From Bryum argenteum (Eukaryota; Streptophyta; Bryopsida; Bryales; Bryaceae), in assembly GCA_037043015.1 (NCBI GenBank), contig CM073330.1, forward strand, positions 8,698,012-8,762,011: DNA of 64,000 bases. The letters are read 5' to 3'. Both the position numbers and the translations under genes were made by a program. Below, piece by piece: positions 23,859 to 36,385 of the stretch. Position 1 is the stretch's first letter. The number at the start of each line of letters is the position of its first letter. The notes beneath the pieces are model-generated. The model had not been told where the DNA came from. It worked only from the letters and a program-made list of their open reading frames with translations, and ran no database searches.

Positions 23859-24295
23859 GGCCAAGTTCAGACTGGGACGTCGAGTGGAGGTGGACAAAAC
23901 TGGATGTCCACCATCTTGTCCATTACATTGTGGAGGGAAATTGCCATGTCATCTATCCTTTTGTTTGTACAGTGAATGGTTTCAGACTGGTTTCAAACTG
24001 CTCTATTGGGCGTCCTGAGACTTTCCTTTTTCTACCCTTGAATTACAAGAAGTAATATACATATGGGTTTGTCCACTCGACATGTTTGGGGTCACCTCCG
24101 GAGGTGACCCCAAACTTGTCGAGTGAACAAGTTCATCGCGTAAAATTTTGGCGGGAGAGGATGCCAACATGGCAAATCCCTCCTGCGGACATCCCTTCAG
24201 TCTGAAAGGGACTTTGGACAAAACCTAGACATTGGCCAATGAGAAGCCAAAGAATTTTGTCCACCTCCACTGGACGTCCCAATCTGAACCGGCCC
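23859..24295. mobile_element. Tourist-like (PIF/Harbinger) foldback MITE, 437 bp
   Basis: The left end GGCCAAGTTCAGACTGGGAC and the right end (complement GGGCCGGTTCAGATTGGGAC) pair over about 45 bp, including a shared GTGGAGGTGGACAAAA block. TTA flanks both sides (23856-23858 and 24296-24298). A 3-bp TTA target with GGCC/GGGCC ends is typical of Tourist-type MITEs. The 80-residue ORF covering its left half is not a gene. Confidence 0.8.
24071..24128. repeat. 58-bp near-perfect palindrome
   Basis: The sequence is symmetrical about CACCTCCGGAGGTG. Arms CACTCGACATGTTTGGGGTC and GACCCCAAACTTGTCGAGTG pair with one mismatch, and pairing continues outward with one more. It lies near the middle of the Tourist-like element and may form a cruciform. 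Confidence 0.9.
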
Positions 24296-24638
24296 TTAGT
24301 CCAGTATGATGAAGTCAGGCTCAGTTTCGGCACATTCTTGCAACAGTCCAACCAAAGGTTCAATCAAAGGTTTGCAATCAAAGGTTCTTGGATTGAAGTT
24401 GGTTTCCAATCGAAGGTTCTTCGATTGAAGTCGGTTTTTGAGAATGGTGGTGGCTATTAGCACTAGGGCCAATTTCCTTGTGAGATCCGTCCCCGTCCCC
24501 ATAAGAGCTTTTGGGTTTGATAAATCCAAGCCATTTCCATGTTCCCCGATTCATGATCTATTTCATGAGATTCTAAAATATGTTACGCCCTTGCCAAGGG
24601 GAAGTGGCAAACCCTTCACTTTTTTATAGAATCCATTA

Positions 24639-24764
24639 TGTAAAATCAGAGCATTTGTCTTCTTGTATGTGATTTCTTAAAAGGGAATGATGTTCATTCT
24701 TGTGAGGAAGCATCATTCTTCTTTAAGAGCGCACTGACTACAAGACAAATGTTTTAATTTTACA
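24639..24764. mobile_element. Small foldback MITE, about 126 bp
   Basis: The left arm TGTAAAATCAGAGCATTTGT pairs with the right arm ending ACAAATGTTTTAATTTTACA, and AAAGGGAATGATG pairs with CATCATTCTTCTTT nearer the centre. Almost the whole element is a hairpin. A target duplication could not be fixed. Confidence 0.6.
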
Positions 24765-24974
24765 ATATAAGTTCAAAAAAGAAGTGAAAGACTTGTCACC
24801 ATTCCTTTGCAAAGTTTGTTAAATATCTATAGATCCTGTGATATTAATCATGGGTTGAGGGGCAACTTTTACAAAGAAAGAGTTAAACCAAGTTGTGGAA
24901 ATAGAAATGTCTTAGAAAATTTTGGATACGCACTACATGAGAAGTCAAGACCGTCATTCTCTTCCAAACTTTAA

Positions 24975-25400
24975 CCCTTAAGCGCCCACAGTGTCGTTTT
25001 TCGACATTTTGGATGTGAGGCTCCGTCTTTGGTGCACAACCCCGCTTTCATCCCATTGATTTTTCATCCGCCATTTTTTTTGCTCAACTCCTTGTTGGGT
25101 TTACTCTACTCCCTCCTTGGATAAATAGTAAAAACCTTGATCCTCAGTTTGTGAGAGTGGGCAAAAGAGATTTTTCATGAAAGTTTTGGTGGTGTGATCT
25201 TCACCCCTTTTTTGCATGGATCTTGAAATCCATACCTCCAAATGGCATGCAACTTGGCGGTCACACTAATTGCCATGCTCCAAAGAAGATCCTACGGTTG
25301 GATTTTCCATTTTCCTCTTTTATTTGTTTTTACGCAGTTTTGAAAAAATCAGCATTATTACCAATTGTTAGGAGCTTTACCCCCCTTGGGCGTTTAGGGG
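24975..25400. mobile_element. TTAA-flanked MITE, type D (426 bp)
   Basis: The left end CCCTTAAGCGCCC follows TTAA (24971-24974). The right end GGGCGTTTAGGGG precedes TTAA (25401-25404). The left subterminal part contains a GTGTCGTTTTTCGACATT hairpin (24991-25008) and ATTTTGGATG, which is the inverse of the family A right end. The rest of the interior is unrelated to family A. A 73-residue ORF over the right half is incidental. Confidence 0.8.
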
Positions 25401-25404
25401 TTAA

Positions 25405-26897
25405 AGCCCAAATGCTGCAATTTTCTGCTCAAAAAACAAAGTAGAACTATGTAGTAAGCGCCAGTTCTCCCATAAGTTCTTAATTACAAAGATTGGGTTG
25501 TTGTACATGTAGACATAGCTCTAAAGCCACAAAACTGGAGCTACTAAAGGTTTAAACTTAAAGTAAGAGTGGAAGTGTTTGTAAGGTGGACAACGGGTAT
25601 TTATAGTTTTCAAGGCTTCATCATTTTCATTAACATCATTTTTATGACTATTCTTACATGGCTCCAAAATAATCATATTAGTCGAACCTTTAGGTAGAAC
25701 ATAGTATTTGGGAAAACCGCCCATGAACAAATGCGGTTTTTGCTTGCTCATTTATTTGGAATGAAACAAAAATGATTACCAATTTTTTTGATTTTGAGGA
25801 TAAGTTCATAGAATTGTGTGGCCTTCAAAAAAACTAAAATTTTAACATTTTTTGGTACTTATTCCAAATTTTTGTATTCTTTAATTAAAATTGATTGTGT
25901 TTTATAAAGCTTCTACAACAATGCAGAGTTTGCATGAAATTGAAGTTGCACTTTATTGATCGTTGTTGATGAGTTTTCTAAAGTTTGCATGAAATTGAAG
26001 TTGCACTTTATTGATCCTTGTCGATGAGTTTTCTAAAGTTTGCATGAAATTGAAGTTGCACTTTATTGATCCTTGTCAATGAGTTCTCTAGAGAAAACCG
26101 ACAAAAGTAAAAGTGATTAACGAAGTTTACTTTTCAAAAATACTACGATATCCTAGAAGCATCCCCAAAGATTGCAAAGAGAGCCTTCAAGAACGTTCTC
26201 AAAGGGTGCTTGCTACTTCTCAAAAACTACAATGAAACTGCTTAAACAGAAAAAAAATACTAACAATCAAATCAAAAGCTAGAAAGGCTTCTAGAAAGGC
26301 TACAAGTATCATATCTCAGTGCTCTAGTCATGCACCCTTGGTGGCCCCGCATCGACCAAACAAGTAGTCCAACGAGCTTGTGTGCTAACAAAACTCCACT
26401 TTGTAAACATGTCGTCTTCCTCATGTCTTTGCGGGGTTAGCTCCTTTAGATCCCTTAGCGGTTGGTTCAAGACTTGTTTCTTACTAGCTCGTCTTTTGCC
26501 CTTACCCTCTTTAGTGGTGACAGCCTCAACCTCTCCCACAAGTCGGTTTGTTGATTGATTGCCTTTCTTCCGTCTTCCTCCTTTGACCTAGGCGAGGCTA
26601 TTTTGTACCAATCTTTGTTCCCCAAAACTATTTCCATGCGATTAATAATCAAATCGGCGACCTAGAATATATTGTTAAACCGCAAAGTCCATAGCACCAC
26701 TCATATTTATTCTAGTCGAAGCTAGCAAGCCACATTCGACCAACCCCAACTATAGTTCTTGTGCATCTTGAATTGGTGGTGTGATTGATTGCTATACCGA
26801 AGAATAGCACTTCTTCGTCGACTGTTGGTCTATTCTTGCTCTTGAGTGTGCATGCAATTCACCACGTAAGTCTCGATTGGCATCTCCACTCTTTTAG
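25405..26897. other. Intergenic, includes a 55-bp tandem repeat
   Basis: The main structure is the triplication at 25927-26090, described separately. A phrase GGGAAAACCGCCCATG near 25715 recurs in inverse orientation near 32670, evidence of another dispersed repeat. Minus-strand frames at 26324-26652 are Lys/Arg/Glu-rich but show no recognised domain. Confidence 0.4.
25927..26090. repeat. 55-bp tandem repeat, 3 copies
   Basis: Copies start at 25927, 25982 and 26037. Each begins AGTTTGCATGAAATTGAAGT and ends near GATGAGTTTTCTA. Only a few substitutions separate them, so the expansion is recent or homogenised. Confidence 0.9.
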
Positions 26898-27320
26898 CTA
26901 CACTAAAAACTACATCTAGTGTTGGATGACAATTGGTGTATTTACCACCATCATGCAGCCAACACTATTAGTCACATTGTGGATAATTAGTGAATTGGGG
27001 GGCCACCATTTCTTTATGGCAACCTCTCTTCTAGCAGCCAAAATTGCAAGCTGCATAATTAATGAAATTTATTCATACTTCATCACTTATCCTCCTCCCT
27101 CAAGGTTTGCTCTCTTATCTAAACTTCCATGGAGGTTGGTTGTCTCCAAATCTAACTCTAAATGTCAATTATTATTTTTTTAAAATCTTTATATTTTACT
27201 ATTGTGCACAATTGGTGTTGCAATTGACAGTTAAGAGTTGCTACAGTTCTACCCTTGTTGACAATTGGTGTTGTTGTTCGTGTTTAGTATTGCCAACACT
27301 AAATATAAATTTTAGTGTAA
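26898..27320. mobile_element. MITE with CTACACTAAA ends, 423 bp
   Basis: The left end CTACACTAAAAACTACATCT-AGTGTTGG is inversely matched by CCAACACTAAATATAAATTT-TAGTGTAA ending at 27320, with several mismatches. The ends resemble the 27-bp perfect repeats of the element at 5657-5879. The interior contains two copies of ACAATTGGTGT. ORFs of 79-96 residues here are chance frames. Confidence 0.6.
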
Positions 27321-28758
27321 TGGGCAGTAGAGTAGTTTGCTCCCATGCTTAGGAGTCAATCAATAATTGGTCGGTGTGTTGCTATTTCTACATCTTCTTC
27401 CAGACTATTGGTCGATCGTTCAGACTTTTCAAGAAGTTCCTCCAAGCCAAAACCAAACAAGAAGTATATCAATGATACCACAAGTATGTGCCTAAGTATC
27501 CCAAGAACAACTTTGGAAGCTTATTTCAAATTTGCAATTGAAATGTACATTTTTAATAAAGCAAAAAGTAGGAGTAGTCAATAATAGGTGGTGTATAAGT
27601 AATTGAAATACATTTAATGATATCACAAAGAGGAATTAGTATTTTATCACAATATTTTAGTACACTCTAATGTCATTCCAACACACTTCACAGTTTTCAA
27701 ATCCAATCATTTTTGAGTTCACACTGAATTGCCAAACTTTTCATAAAAACTCCCTCCAAAGAGGAATTCGTATATGAAGTGTACTTGACTGTACATTATC
27801 TGCAAGAGAAATCAGATCTAATTAGAAACAATAACCAGAAACCTCTAAAACATTACGATTAACAACTACAAGCAAGACCTAAAAATTGCAAATGCAAGGA
27901 AACTGAGAAAAGTAAAGACCGGAGATATTGCTTCGGTTGAGCCACACTCGGCTTCGCAATGTATTATACGTGATGTGGTCGTTCCGCTCAAACAATAGCG
28001 TTTATCGAGCATGAAAAAACAATAATGACAAGAGCGAAACGCAAACGGAGCGGGGGCATGAGGTAGTGCCTGGGAGAGGAGAAAGAAAGGGGATCAAAAC
28101 AACGACTTAGCGATGCAAACTACATAGTTACTGAAGAACTCATTTTTACAAAGAACATTAGTATGAATGTAGTGGAATGTGAAAAACAATTTCAACGAGC
28201 ATGAAAACTACAAAGTCATGAATTTAGTTCAGTTCATTGAGAGCCCTTAGCTCAGCAGCGTTCATGCATTTTAGAGTTCATATTAAATATTAAACGGCTT
28301 CTTCAAGCCCCACATGCTTCAAGCTGTTGCTCACCTTATCTTCTCGTCACCCACCAGGTCCACCGTCTTCCAGAAATCTCTGCGCGATCCTCTTGGCAGC
28401 GTCGCGCGATGTTCCCAGCTTTCCGTCGGCAGCGTGGCGCTGAACAGCAGATGTTCGCAGATGTTCCCAACTCGCCGTTAATTTTCGCATAAGGGAGTGG
28501 TCTGCGGCCGCAGACCTCTGCCCAACTTGGTCTTTTGTGTACCTATATAGCAATGAGCACGTTTCAAGGAAGTCTTTTGTGTCGTAGCATGTCTGTCCCG
28601 AGAGCATCGTCGACAGAATGAAAATTTAAAAACTTGCCTTGGACTCCTACGCATTGAGAAAGTTTTGCAGTCCAGACATGCGCAGGCGCTCGAGCTCGTT
28701 GTAGTCGTACTTCGCACACGCGCAAACATCATCACGAGCTTTCTTGCGTGCAACAAAC
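27321..28758. other. Intergenic, no recognisable gene
   Basis: From about 27.9 kb composition rises in GC. Minus-strand frames at 28347-28786 overlap each other without family motifs. The solo LTR interrupts the same region, so a broken gene here cannot be excluded. Confidence 0.35.
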
Positions 28759-29351
28759 TGTTAAGGGGGTTTTTCTGGAAACACACCCTAACGAGTCTAA
28801 GTTAGCTTCCTACTAGTCGCAGTAACGTTGGGTCAACAAAACTGCTACTAACAAGAAGGGAAGAGAGTTGAATCTACAGACTAGTGAGCATCTACGGGAC
28901 CAGACAGCTTTAGGTCGGGTCTGCTGAACACTAGAGAGAGAGAAAATACACGATTCTCACAAACAGATCAGAGATCCTGCAAACAAAAGTCGGCTAGTCT
29001 ATTCAAACACACACAACGAAAGAACAGAATAGAAGACTATGCAGAACTCCGAGGTTACTGGCAAAGAGGGATAGATTAACTAGCAACAACCCTCACGGAG
29101 AAGAGGGTGGTACATATAGTCGGCTGGGTCTGACTGACTGTCAGATCCAGCTGAGAACAATAGGTCAGCCGACCAGTCTGCCAGGTCGGCCAGAAAGGTC
29201 GGGTGTCCAAAATGAGTCTAAGACTCTAAAAACAACAACTAGAGATCCGACCTGCTAACCCTACCGGGTATCGCCTGCCGGGTCTATACCTGCCGGGTAG
29301 AGACTAGACTAAAAATAGCCTAGCGAATATACTACGAATATTCCGTTAACA
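28759..29351 (-). mobile_element. Solo LTR of a retrotransposon (593 bp)
   Basis: Read on the minus strand, it starts TGTTAACGG and ends CCCCCTTAACA, with the short inverted ends TGTTAA/TTAACA. The 5 bp on each side are identical: CAAAC at 28754-28758 and at 29352-29356. No internal polyprotein, primer-binding site or second LTR is nearby, so this is what remains after recombination between two LTRs. A TATATGTA box near 29115 on the minus strand fits an LTR promoter. The length suits a Copia- or Gypsy-type element; the superfamily cannot be decided. Confidence 0.85.
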
Positions 29352-29356
29352 CAAAC

Positions 29357-30609
29357 GGAAGTGAACGGCCGTCGAAGTTCACGATGATCTTCGCAGGGTG
29401 AAGAAAGCGATCAGAAACTTCAACAACCACGATCAAAGGTGAGTAAGCTTCGAACCCTAAAGCTGAAATAGCAGAACTACATGAAATAACTGTTGCAATG
29501 ATATATTCAAGCTGAGTGATAGGAAGAGGATGGACCCCTCATCCACCTGTGCCTCGCTTCCGGTCTACTTTGGTTCCGAACGTGAATTTCTTGCTGTCCA
29601 AGCTCCTCTCCCGCTCGTTGGCGGCTGCTGTCCATCATTATCCCGCTCAGCATTGCGCTTTGCAAGTCTCGGCTTGGCGGAAGCACTCTCCGCTGGTTGG
29701 GGGTGCTGTCCATCATTCTCCCGCTTAGGTTCGTTCTTTGCCGATATTGCCGATCTGGACTTCGCTCAAGCACGGAGCACTCGTAGGTTTTCAGTTACTG
29801 GTTCGGACTGCTATATTCACTCCAGACTTATGCTCCGCTGTTGTCGGGTATTCAGGTCCAACAGGTTGAACACTCCAGTCTCTGCAAGATATTCTCGTGC
29901 AATTACGTTGATTCTTCAACGGCCTCGAGAATTCAATTGGCTCTAAAACCTAAACCGTGAAAAATAAAAAGCCAATTTCGCAATGACGAAAGAATTTGGT
30001 CTGTGAGGAACGAGCATAAAAACTGTAGTATTAACAGGAACACGTCTAGTGATGCTGGAGAATGATCAAAAAAGTTCAGTTGAATCGAAAGGATTGGTGC
30101 AATGTGGGAATGGCAATGCCGTTCTTCAGACATTTCTTTAAGCACAAGAGTAAAAAATGCACCACCATCGCCGTCAGGTACTGAGCGATCGTGAATTTCA
30201 AAAGACGATGAAACACTTTCACAAATTGCAAAACTGTAGGTCACCTCAAGCACTTGATTGGGACTCTTCAAAATTCTCCCCTAACTTCTGAGCCCGCAGC
30301 TGATTATGCTGGCTTAAGCCCTACCACTGTCGCAACAGAATTCGGTAGGATGAATTATGTGTGGCACTATTTCATCACATTTATTGAGCACTCTACTTTT
30401 TCAGAGTACTTTATTAGACAAGGCACTCCAGACTCGCACGTGCCTATGTTCCCTGTTCTCCATGTTTGTACTTGTTGAGAAATTTTCAAACTCACTTGCA
30501 TGAATAGATATTACAAAGTTCTAACTTCTAAGATTTGGGGCATCATTATCTTAACCTCTAAAGTTTCAAGGCACTATTTGCATGCTTTATCCTAAAAACT
30601 GCCCTCTTT
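29357..30609. other. Intergenic, no recognisable gene
   Basis: Overlapping ORFs of up to 138 residues at 29507-29946 occur on both strands and share a local duplication (GCTGTCCATCATT-CTCCCGCT-like text at about 29623 and 29707). No domain is recognised. A 112-residue minus-strand frame at 29933-30271 likewise has no recognised features. Confidence 0.3.
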
Positions 30610-30960
30610 TAGTGCAAAGTGAGATTTTTCAAATCACAACATATTTTGAAGTATATAACCATAGGATCTGGTACACAACTGTACAAGATCATGTATACCA
30701 AATCTTATACTCAAATTTGTCACCGTTTGTGAGATCATAACGTTTAAAGTTGAAATAAAAGTTTTTTTCTCTTGTAGAATGGGAAAATAGTGTTTTTGGG
30801 GCCCAAAAAACCATTTTTGAATATAAAGTTGACTTGGCACTCTTCGAATTCTTGTTCTTAGGTGAGTTAGGAATGTCTACACAATTTTACCCCATAGGAC
30901 CTATAAAACCTATAGAAATTCTTGATTTTCATATGGAGGTATCTTGAAATTAACCTATAT
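30610..30960. repeat. Second copy of the 350-bp dispersed repeat
   Basis: It matches 8945-9315 in the same orientation through an ordered series of short blocks ending in CTTGTTCTTAGGTGAGTTAG and a TTTTCATATGGAGGTAT block. No terminal structure is seen. Confidence 0.5.
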
Positions 30961-33823
30961 GGGCTAGTGTGAATATAGTGTCCGTTTGACTTACCCTTGA
31001 TGATATGCCCATAGGACATAACAACAGTGGTATAGGACTACTAACCCCTCTCAGGGTGGGCAATGTATAACGAGAAACCAATAAACTGTAAATTGGTTGT
31101 TTGGGTTGTATTCTGTTATATAAAAGTAGGCGGTTAGTTTTGTTGGTCGTCACATTGTTGACATACCATTTTCTTTGGAAAAGACATGTTTGTGTTGTTG
31201 TGGTCCGGTTTGATTCCCGTTGATCTCATTTGAGCATCGTTATTCATAGTTGGTTACATACATGTATCATATATGTGCATTATTACAGGTCTAGGCGCAT
31301 TTGTAGGAATTTCCAAACCTCATCACTTTAGGTTTTATTTGAAGAACAATCAAAGATTTATTCAAACCAAGATATATGCTCGCAATCCAAATTGGGAGCC
31401 CGCGGATGGCTATCAATGCCTCGAATAAATTGCCGAACAAGGTTTAAAACCGAGTTTGTCAAAGTGGAGGAGGCAATCAACAAGAATTGAGAGCACTAGA
31501 GGAATTTATCAGATGGAAAGAACTATGCGTCTTGAAGTTGATGCAGGTTGAGCGTAATCTACAAGCCATTGACAATACCTCTGTGGATTTCCTGAGAAGA
31601 GCAACTTAGAGGTGTGGGAACAATCGAGCTTTTGGCTCGAAAGTATGGAGCCGCCAAACAATGTTGAGAGGGAGGAGAATATGAATGGATTGGAAGCACT
31701 TCAAGTAGGCAAGGGCGGTCCAAATGCATGTGCAATTTTGAAATATCTTCCAGTTGTAGGAGAGAGAACATATTCTAGGCTGAGACTTGACAAACCGCCA
31801 AGACGTGACAAACCGCGGAATAAGAGCTCCAAACCTATAAGGAAACAAAGACATGTTTGTACTGTACATGTTGCATCTTTAACGTCATCGGGGTTGGATA
31901 TTTTGTAGCTATCAAAAGCAGCATTGATGATATAAGGTCGGACATACCTTTTTTTCTAGAAAAGGTGAAGGCTACAAGAAATGTTGCCACACAATTAGGA
32001 TACATGAAGGTAATATGGTATTGGCCCAAACCAACAACTTTACAAGATGATCTGGGCATGTAGACCCATAAATAGAAATTGCCTAAAACGAAGATGGATT
32101 CCTTCGTAGGAGCAGTTGAATTGGATCGACTTGGATACAACAATCACCTCATGGATACCGTCTCCAAAAATCAAGACTTGTATGATTGAAAAGACAATGA
32201 TGCAGAAAGAGATATCAATTCCAAAAGCAATGACGTTTCATTTCTTGGAGCACATGGCAAATCAATCTCAGTCAACATTTGATGAACAAGTGGACAACAA
32301 TGCACTTGCAACAAAAGACAATGATTTCGAGTAGGGGCAAATTAGTATACAAGATGTAGCAGAGGACTATGATTTATATATTTATAGTGGTTGGTTTTCT
32401 TCTAGTCTTATTAGGTATTAATATTCCATTGTGTATTCTACATATATATATGTTTGTGTATATATAAAAATATATAATACAAGATATTTTATTACAATTC
32501 TTTGTTGTAAATGTTTTATATATCACAAGATGTATAAAAGGTTGCAAGTATTATATTTATTCCACGTTACATCAATGAAAAGTGCAGTTTTTATTAATAA
32601 TTTTTTGAAACTTCTATTTTCACAAATATTCATGAGGGAGGGAGCGAGTGCGGTTTTCGAAGGCCATGGGCGGTTTTCCCGAATATTGTGTTGTAGGTAG
32701 TTCCATTTTGTAAGCCTTAGGTATACATCATAAGAATATAAATTTGTAGTTAAAATACAAATTCCGATTTAAATATTGGAATCAAAATACTTCATTTTTG
32801 GCCTTAATTCCTAACGTTAACATATTTGGGTTGGTTCCAACTATATTTGCAACCTAAAAATCTTTCATATATTTGAAACTATCTCCAAATGTTGTCTACA
32901 AGATTTTTAAAATGTCATTTCAAAATGTTCCAAAATTATTCATAAACATTGTTTTAGAATACGTTAATTTCATCTCATTTTCTTTTACTAGATTAGCAAT
33001 TAAATACTCATTAGAAATATTCATTGCATCTATATATACAATTGCTGTAATTAAGAATGCATGAGCATAATAAAAAACCATTCACTTCACAAAGACACCA
33101 TACATTTTTAAGAGTCGATGCACTTAAGTACCTATACATGGACTTTCTCGTGATTTTTTCATTCCAATGAATATGGGAATTCCCAAATCCTAGTTCAATA
33201 TTCGTGTTTTAAGATGCATGTGGAAACAAAATATTACATCTTAAAATGAAAAATTAACAAGACAATGATTTCAACACAAGAAATGATAAACATTGACGGC
33301 AATGGAGACAACTATTGACCCGATGACTTATTGCCACAATATGTACTATATCAAGTGCGTCAAAGAATGGTCACACTCTAAGTAATAATATTATAAACTC
33401 ATTCCTTCATGTGTTTGTGTAAAGACGGTCAATGTTGTTGAATAGTTTATGCAATTAAATTGATGAAAATTTATGAGCAAATTTCATGTACAAATATTCT
33501 TCTTATTATTCGAATATCATATTTTGGATTCATACTTACTTAAATTTACAAGCTTCCCTATATATATCACAAACCATAAATGAGATTTGTATCAAGAAAG
33601 AATTGTAACTACATGGCTACTTCGACAAAATCTAACTTAATTATCTTTAAAAGTACCAAAGTTTTAGAAAGTAAATCAAAAGAAATTTTGATACCCATAC
33701 TTAGACTAACCAAAATTGTGTTGAAAGCAGGTTCATCAAAGTCAAAAGTGTATGATTAATACATTGATTGGTAAAAAAAATAAAAAAAAAAGAAAAAAGA
33801 AAAAAAATCGACACTGAAGTGCC
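30961..33823. other. AT-rich intergenic DNA with possible coding relics
   Basis: Between about 31310 and 32340 the plus strand carries several consecutive stop-interrupted frames, for example residues beginning WEQSSFWLE at 31612. This looks like a decayed gene or transposon, but the family is not recognised. 32430-33820 is very AT-rich with no gene seen and ends in an A-rich tract at 33773-33807. Confidence 0.3.
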
Positions 33824-33826
33824 TAA

Positions 33827-34204
33827 AAGCATGCCCAACCGTGTGCTTCAGGTAGGGCCACTCGGTTGCGTGAAAATATTGCAGGCGCCGCTTGGTCGGG
33901 CATCCCAACACCAGCCTAGGCTAGGAGACAAGGCCAAGAAAAAGGCCTCTCACCAATCATATTTGCTCACAAGATGGTCATAATAGAAATTCTTTTCTGT
34001 CAATAAAGTCTATGCCCTTCCATTGGTTTACAGGAATACTAAAATGTGAATGAACGCCCAGATAACTTGGAGATATGGTGTCTTAGAATTTAGGAGACCT
34101 CAACCCTCTTGACCTGATTACAAGGATAGTGTGTGAGCTGGGGTTCCTCACTCCAGACAAACAAGGCTCCACTCTCAGGACCACAGTGCGGGCTGGGCAT
34201 GCTC
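33827..34204. mobile_element. PIF/Harbinger-like MITE, 378 bp
   Basis: The left end AAGCATGCCCAACC and the complement of the right end GAGCATGCCCAGCC match at 12 of 14 positions. TAA flanks both sides (33824-33826 and 34205-34207). The three-base TAA target with AGCATGCCCA ends fits plant PIF/Harbinger MITEs. It is GC-richer than its surroundings and non-coding. Confidence 0.65.
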
Positions 34205-34369
34205 TAATATGGTCTAGAGCAAATTTCAGCGCGATGAGAGCGTGCTCTTAGTTCCGCGAACCGTTCTCTCCGTGTTCCCAAAGTGTCTCGTCCTGTTCCT
34301 CAGGCTGTTTCGACGCCATGGCCAGGAGAGCTTAAAATTCTTTGCATTGTGCGACGCGATTTCTCGGAT

Positions 34370-34918
34370 TCAAATTCGAACGATTGCATTGAAATAATTG
34401 ATCGAGACAGCCTTTCTCTGACTGTGTGATAACATTTTAGAATTGTGAAGCATGTCTCGTTTGAAAGATACACGGCGCTTTTCCTCTGTTTTTCTTGCGA
34501 AGTCGAGGTAGCGACAGAGATAGTCTGGAGAGAAGAGCGCGAAATTGTTACAGCATATAAGAAGATTTCGGTTGAAGCGAGGGATTAGTGAACAGGTAGT
34601 ATTCTCAGGGTTGTGCATTTGTGGCGACAGCTGTGCAGAAGCTTGAAATCTTGCTCCGCGCTCGAGGAAATTGACTGCAAAAATGAGCAAGTTGTGCGGT
34701 CGTCCTGAAATCACTTTTCCTGTTTCCATGAGCGCGCACTCATGTGTAACTTGATGTCGTCCGAACTGAAAGTTTATCAAGAAAGATTGATCTGACGCGA
34801 TGATTAATGCCTTATCTTTGTCTGTCTGAGGCTCATGAAGTGACTGTCTCAAATCAAGAGTAGGTGGAATCCGATAGAGAACGCGTCGCATTTTGGACGG
34901 GCGCAAGCGATCACTCAT
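34370..34918 (-). CDS. Hypothetical protein, unsupported by family match
   Basis: This is the longest single frame (182 codons) in a stretch with gene-like composition. The predicted protein is basic and shows no signal peptide, membrane segment or motif that I recognise. No in-phase neighbouring exon could be joined with confidence. The start codon is simply the first ATG. It may be a real exon, untranslated sequence, or chance. Confidence 0.2.
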   Translation of the reverse strand: MSDRLRPSKMRRVLYRIPPTLDLRQSLHEPQTDKDKALIIASDQSFLINFQFGRHQVTHECALMETGKVISGRPHNLLIFAVNFLERGARFQASAQLSPQMHNPENTTCSLIPRFNRNLLICCNNFALFSPDYLCRYLDFARKTEEKRRVSFKRDMLHNSKMLSHSQRKAVSINYFNAIVRI

Positions 34919-36381
34919 AATTAAACATGAGCTCGTTCGGTGTCGAGTTTCCTCTTCATGTTCATTAGAGAAAGAAGCCGCGAAAAAAAAAAAGTATAAA
35001 TTATCAAGGAATGAATCTGGAGATTAGAGTTAATAATTTATTGTATATCACTACTGTCGGTGGATGCGTAGTGTGACAATCCGTACGTTGTGGAGGAATG
35101 TCGGCGTTACCGATTCAAAAGATTCTTATCCTTTTCGTACTTTGAAGATCTGATGCAGCATGATCACATTTGGTTGCAGAATAGGACATCCCTGGCCTAA
35201 AGAAGTTCTCTCTAATTTTACAGTAAAGAAATCTGAACAGACGATGTGAGTGCATGAAATACAGTTCCATTTAGTTCTCCCACTTGTTTGCCCCTCGATT
35301 TTGTTACAGTGTACTAGCAGTGCATCGACTTTTCTTAGTCTTTTCACTCCGTTCGAATGCTCACGGTTTGAATTAAAATTGAACTGTAGGCTGTGTACTT
35401 GGAACACACTGATGCAAGTTGTGGAGTTCGTTCACATCAGATGACGTTACAACCTTCCTCGCACAACAATATCCAGAGGTACTTCAATGTTATCTCGTAT
35501 ATATTCTAGTTACGATTTCTCTGCTTAATTTAGCTTATCACCGTGTATGAACAATATGACGAAACAGGTACAAGCTCAACGCCACATTCTCTCTCTCATT
35601 GTTACAGTTTCTTCAATCTAAGCTTACCCTGATATGCTAATGACACCGATCTTCTATCTTGTTGAACGGGCTCTCTCATACAGGTAAATAATGATTTTAG
35701 AACCACAGGAGACGGTTTTAAATTCGTGTTACTTTCAGGTCTTCTATAAAGATAACGAGAAAGGTGATTTGTGCATCATCTTTTTGAACTCTGACAAAAT
35801 ACACTTCTGTACAGATTGTAAGCCGAGGAATTCGGAAGCCTCGGTTGCTGGAAATGGTAGAAGATACTCCTGGTTCATCCTCCAACGAATGTTGTATGCA
35901 TTGGACTCTGTCTAAAGACATTCCTGGTGCAGAAATGATGCTTCCTACTAAGTTAGGTCACCTCAGCTATGAGTCAACCTCGAATCTAACAGCAACCCTC
36001 AAGGCCTTGACTATAAAAGGGCAACGTTGTTGGCACTTTTTGATGACGCTTTAGAATGGAGAATTTGAGCTGACTACAATAATTGCAAAATCATTCTTAA
36101 TGTTACTGAGAATACTAACATATGTAGTGTTTCAATACTTGGTAGTAAAAATGAGGGAAGTATATGTATAATGTTGTCGATTTGGTGAGGTAAGAACATA
36201 CAAAATTTCTATATCTATTGATCTAAAGTTTCTTCTTGCCTCATGTAAGAGGATACTTTTTGACAATTTACTTACATAATCAATAATAATTTTAGGTTTT
36301 TCGCATGAAAGTTTGAGTTTACTAATTTTGACATACAATATCAAAGAAATGCATAGTACATTAGAATCTTCTTCAAGTTAC
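34919..36381. other. Gene-like composition, no model built
   Basis: Several plausible splice signals occur on the plus strand (for example CTCATACAGGTAAATAATG near 35680), and short frames occur on both strands. None resembles a known protein and no consistent exon chain was found. A non-coding transcript or degraded gene is possible. Confidence 0.25.
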
Positions 36382-36385
36382 TTAA

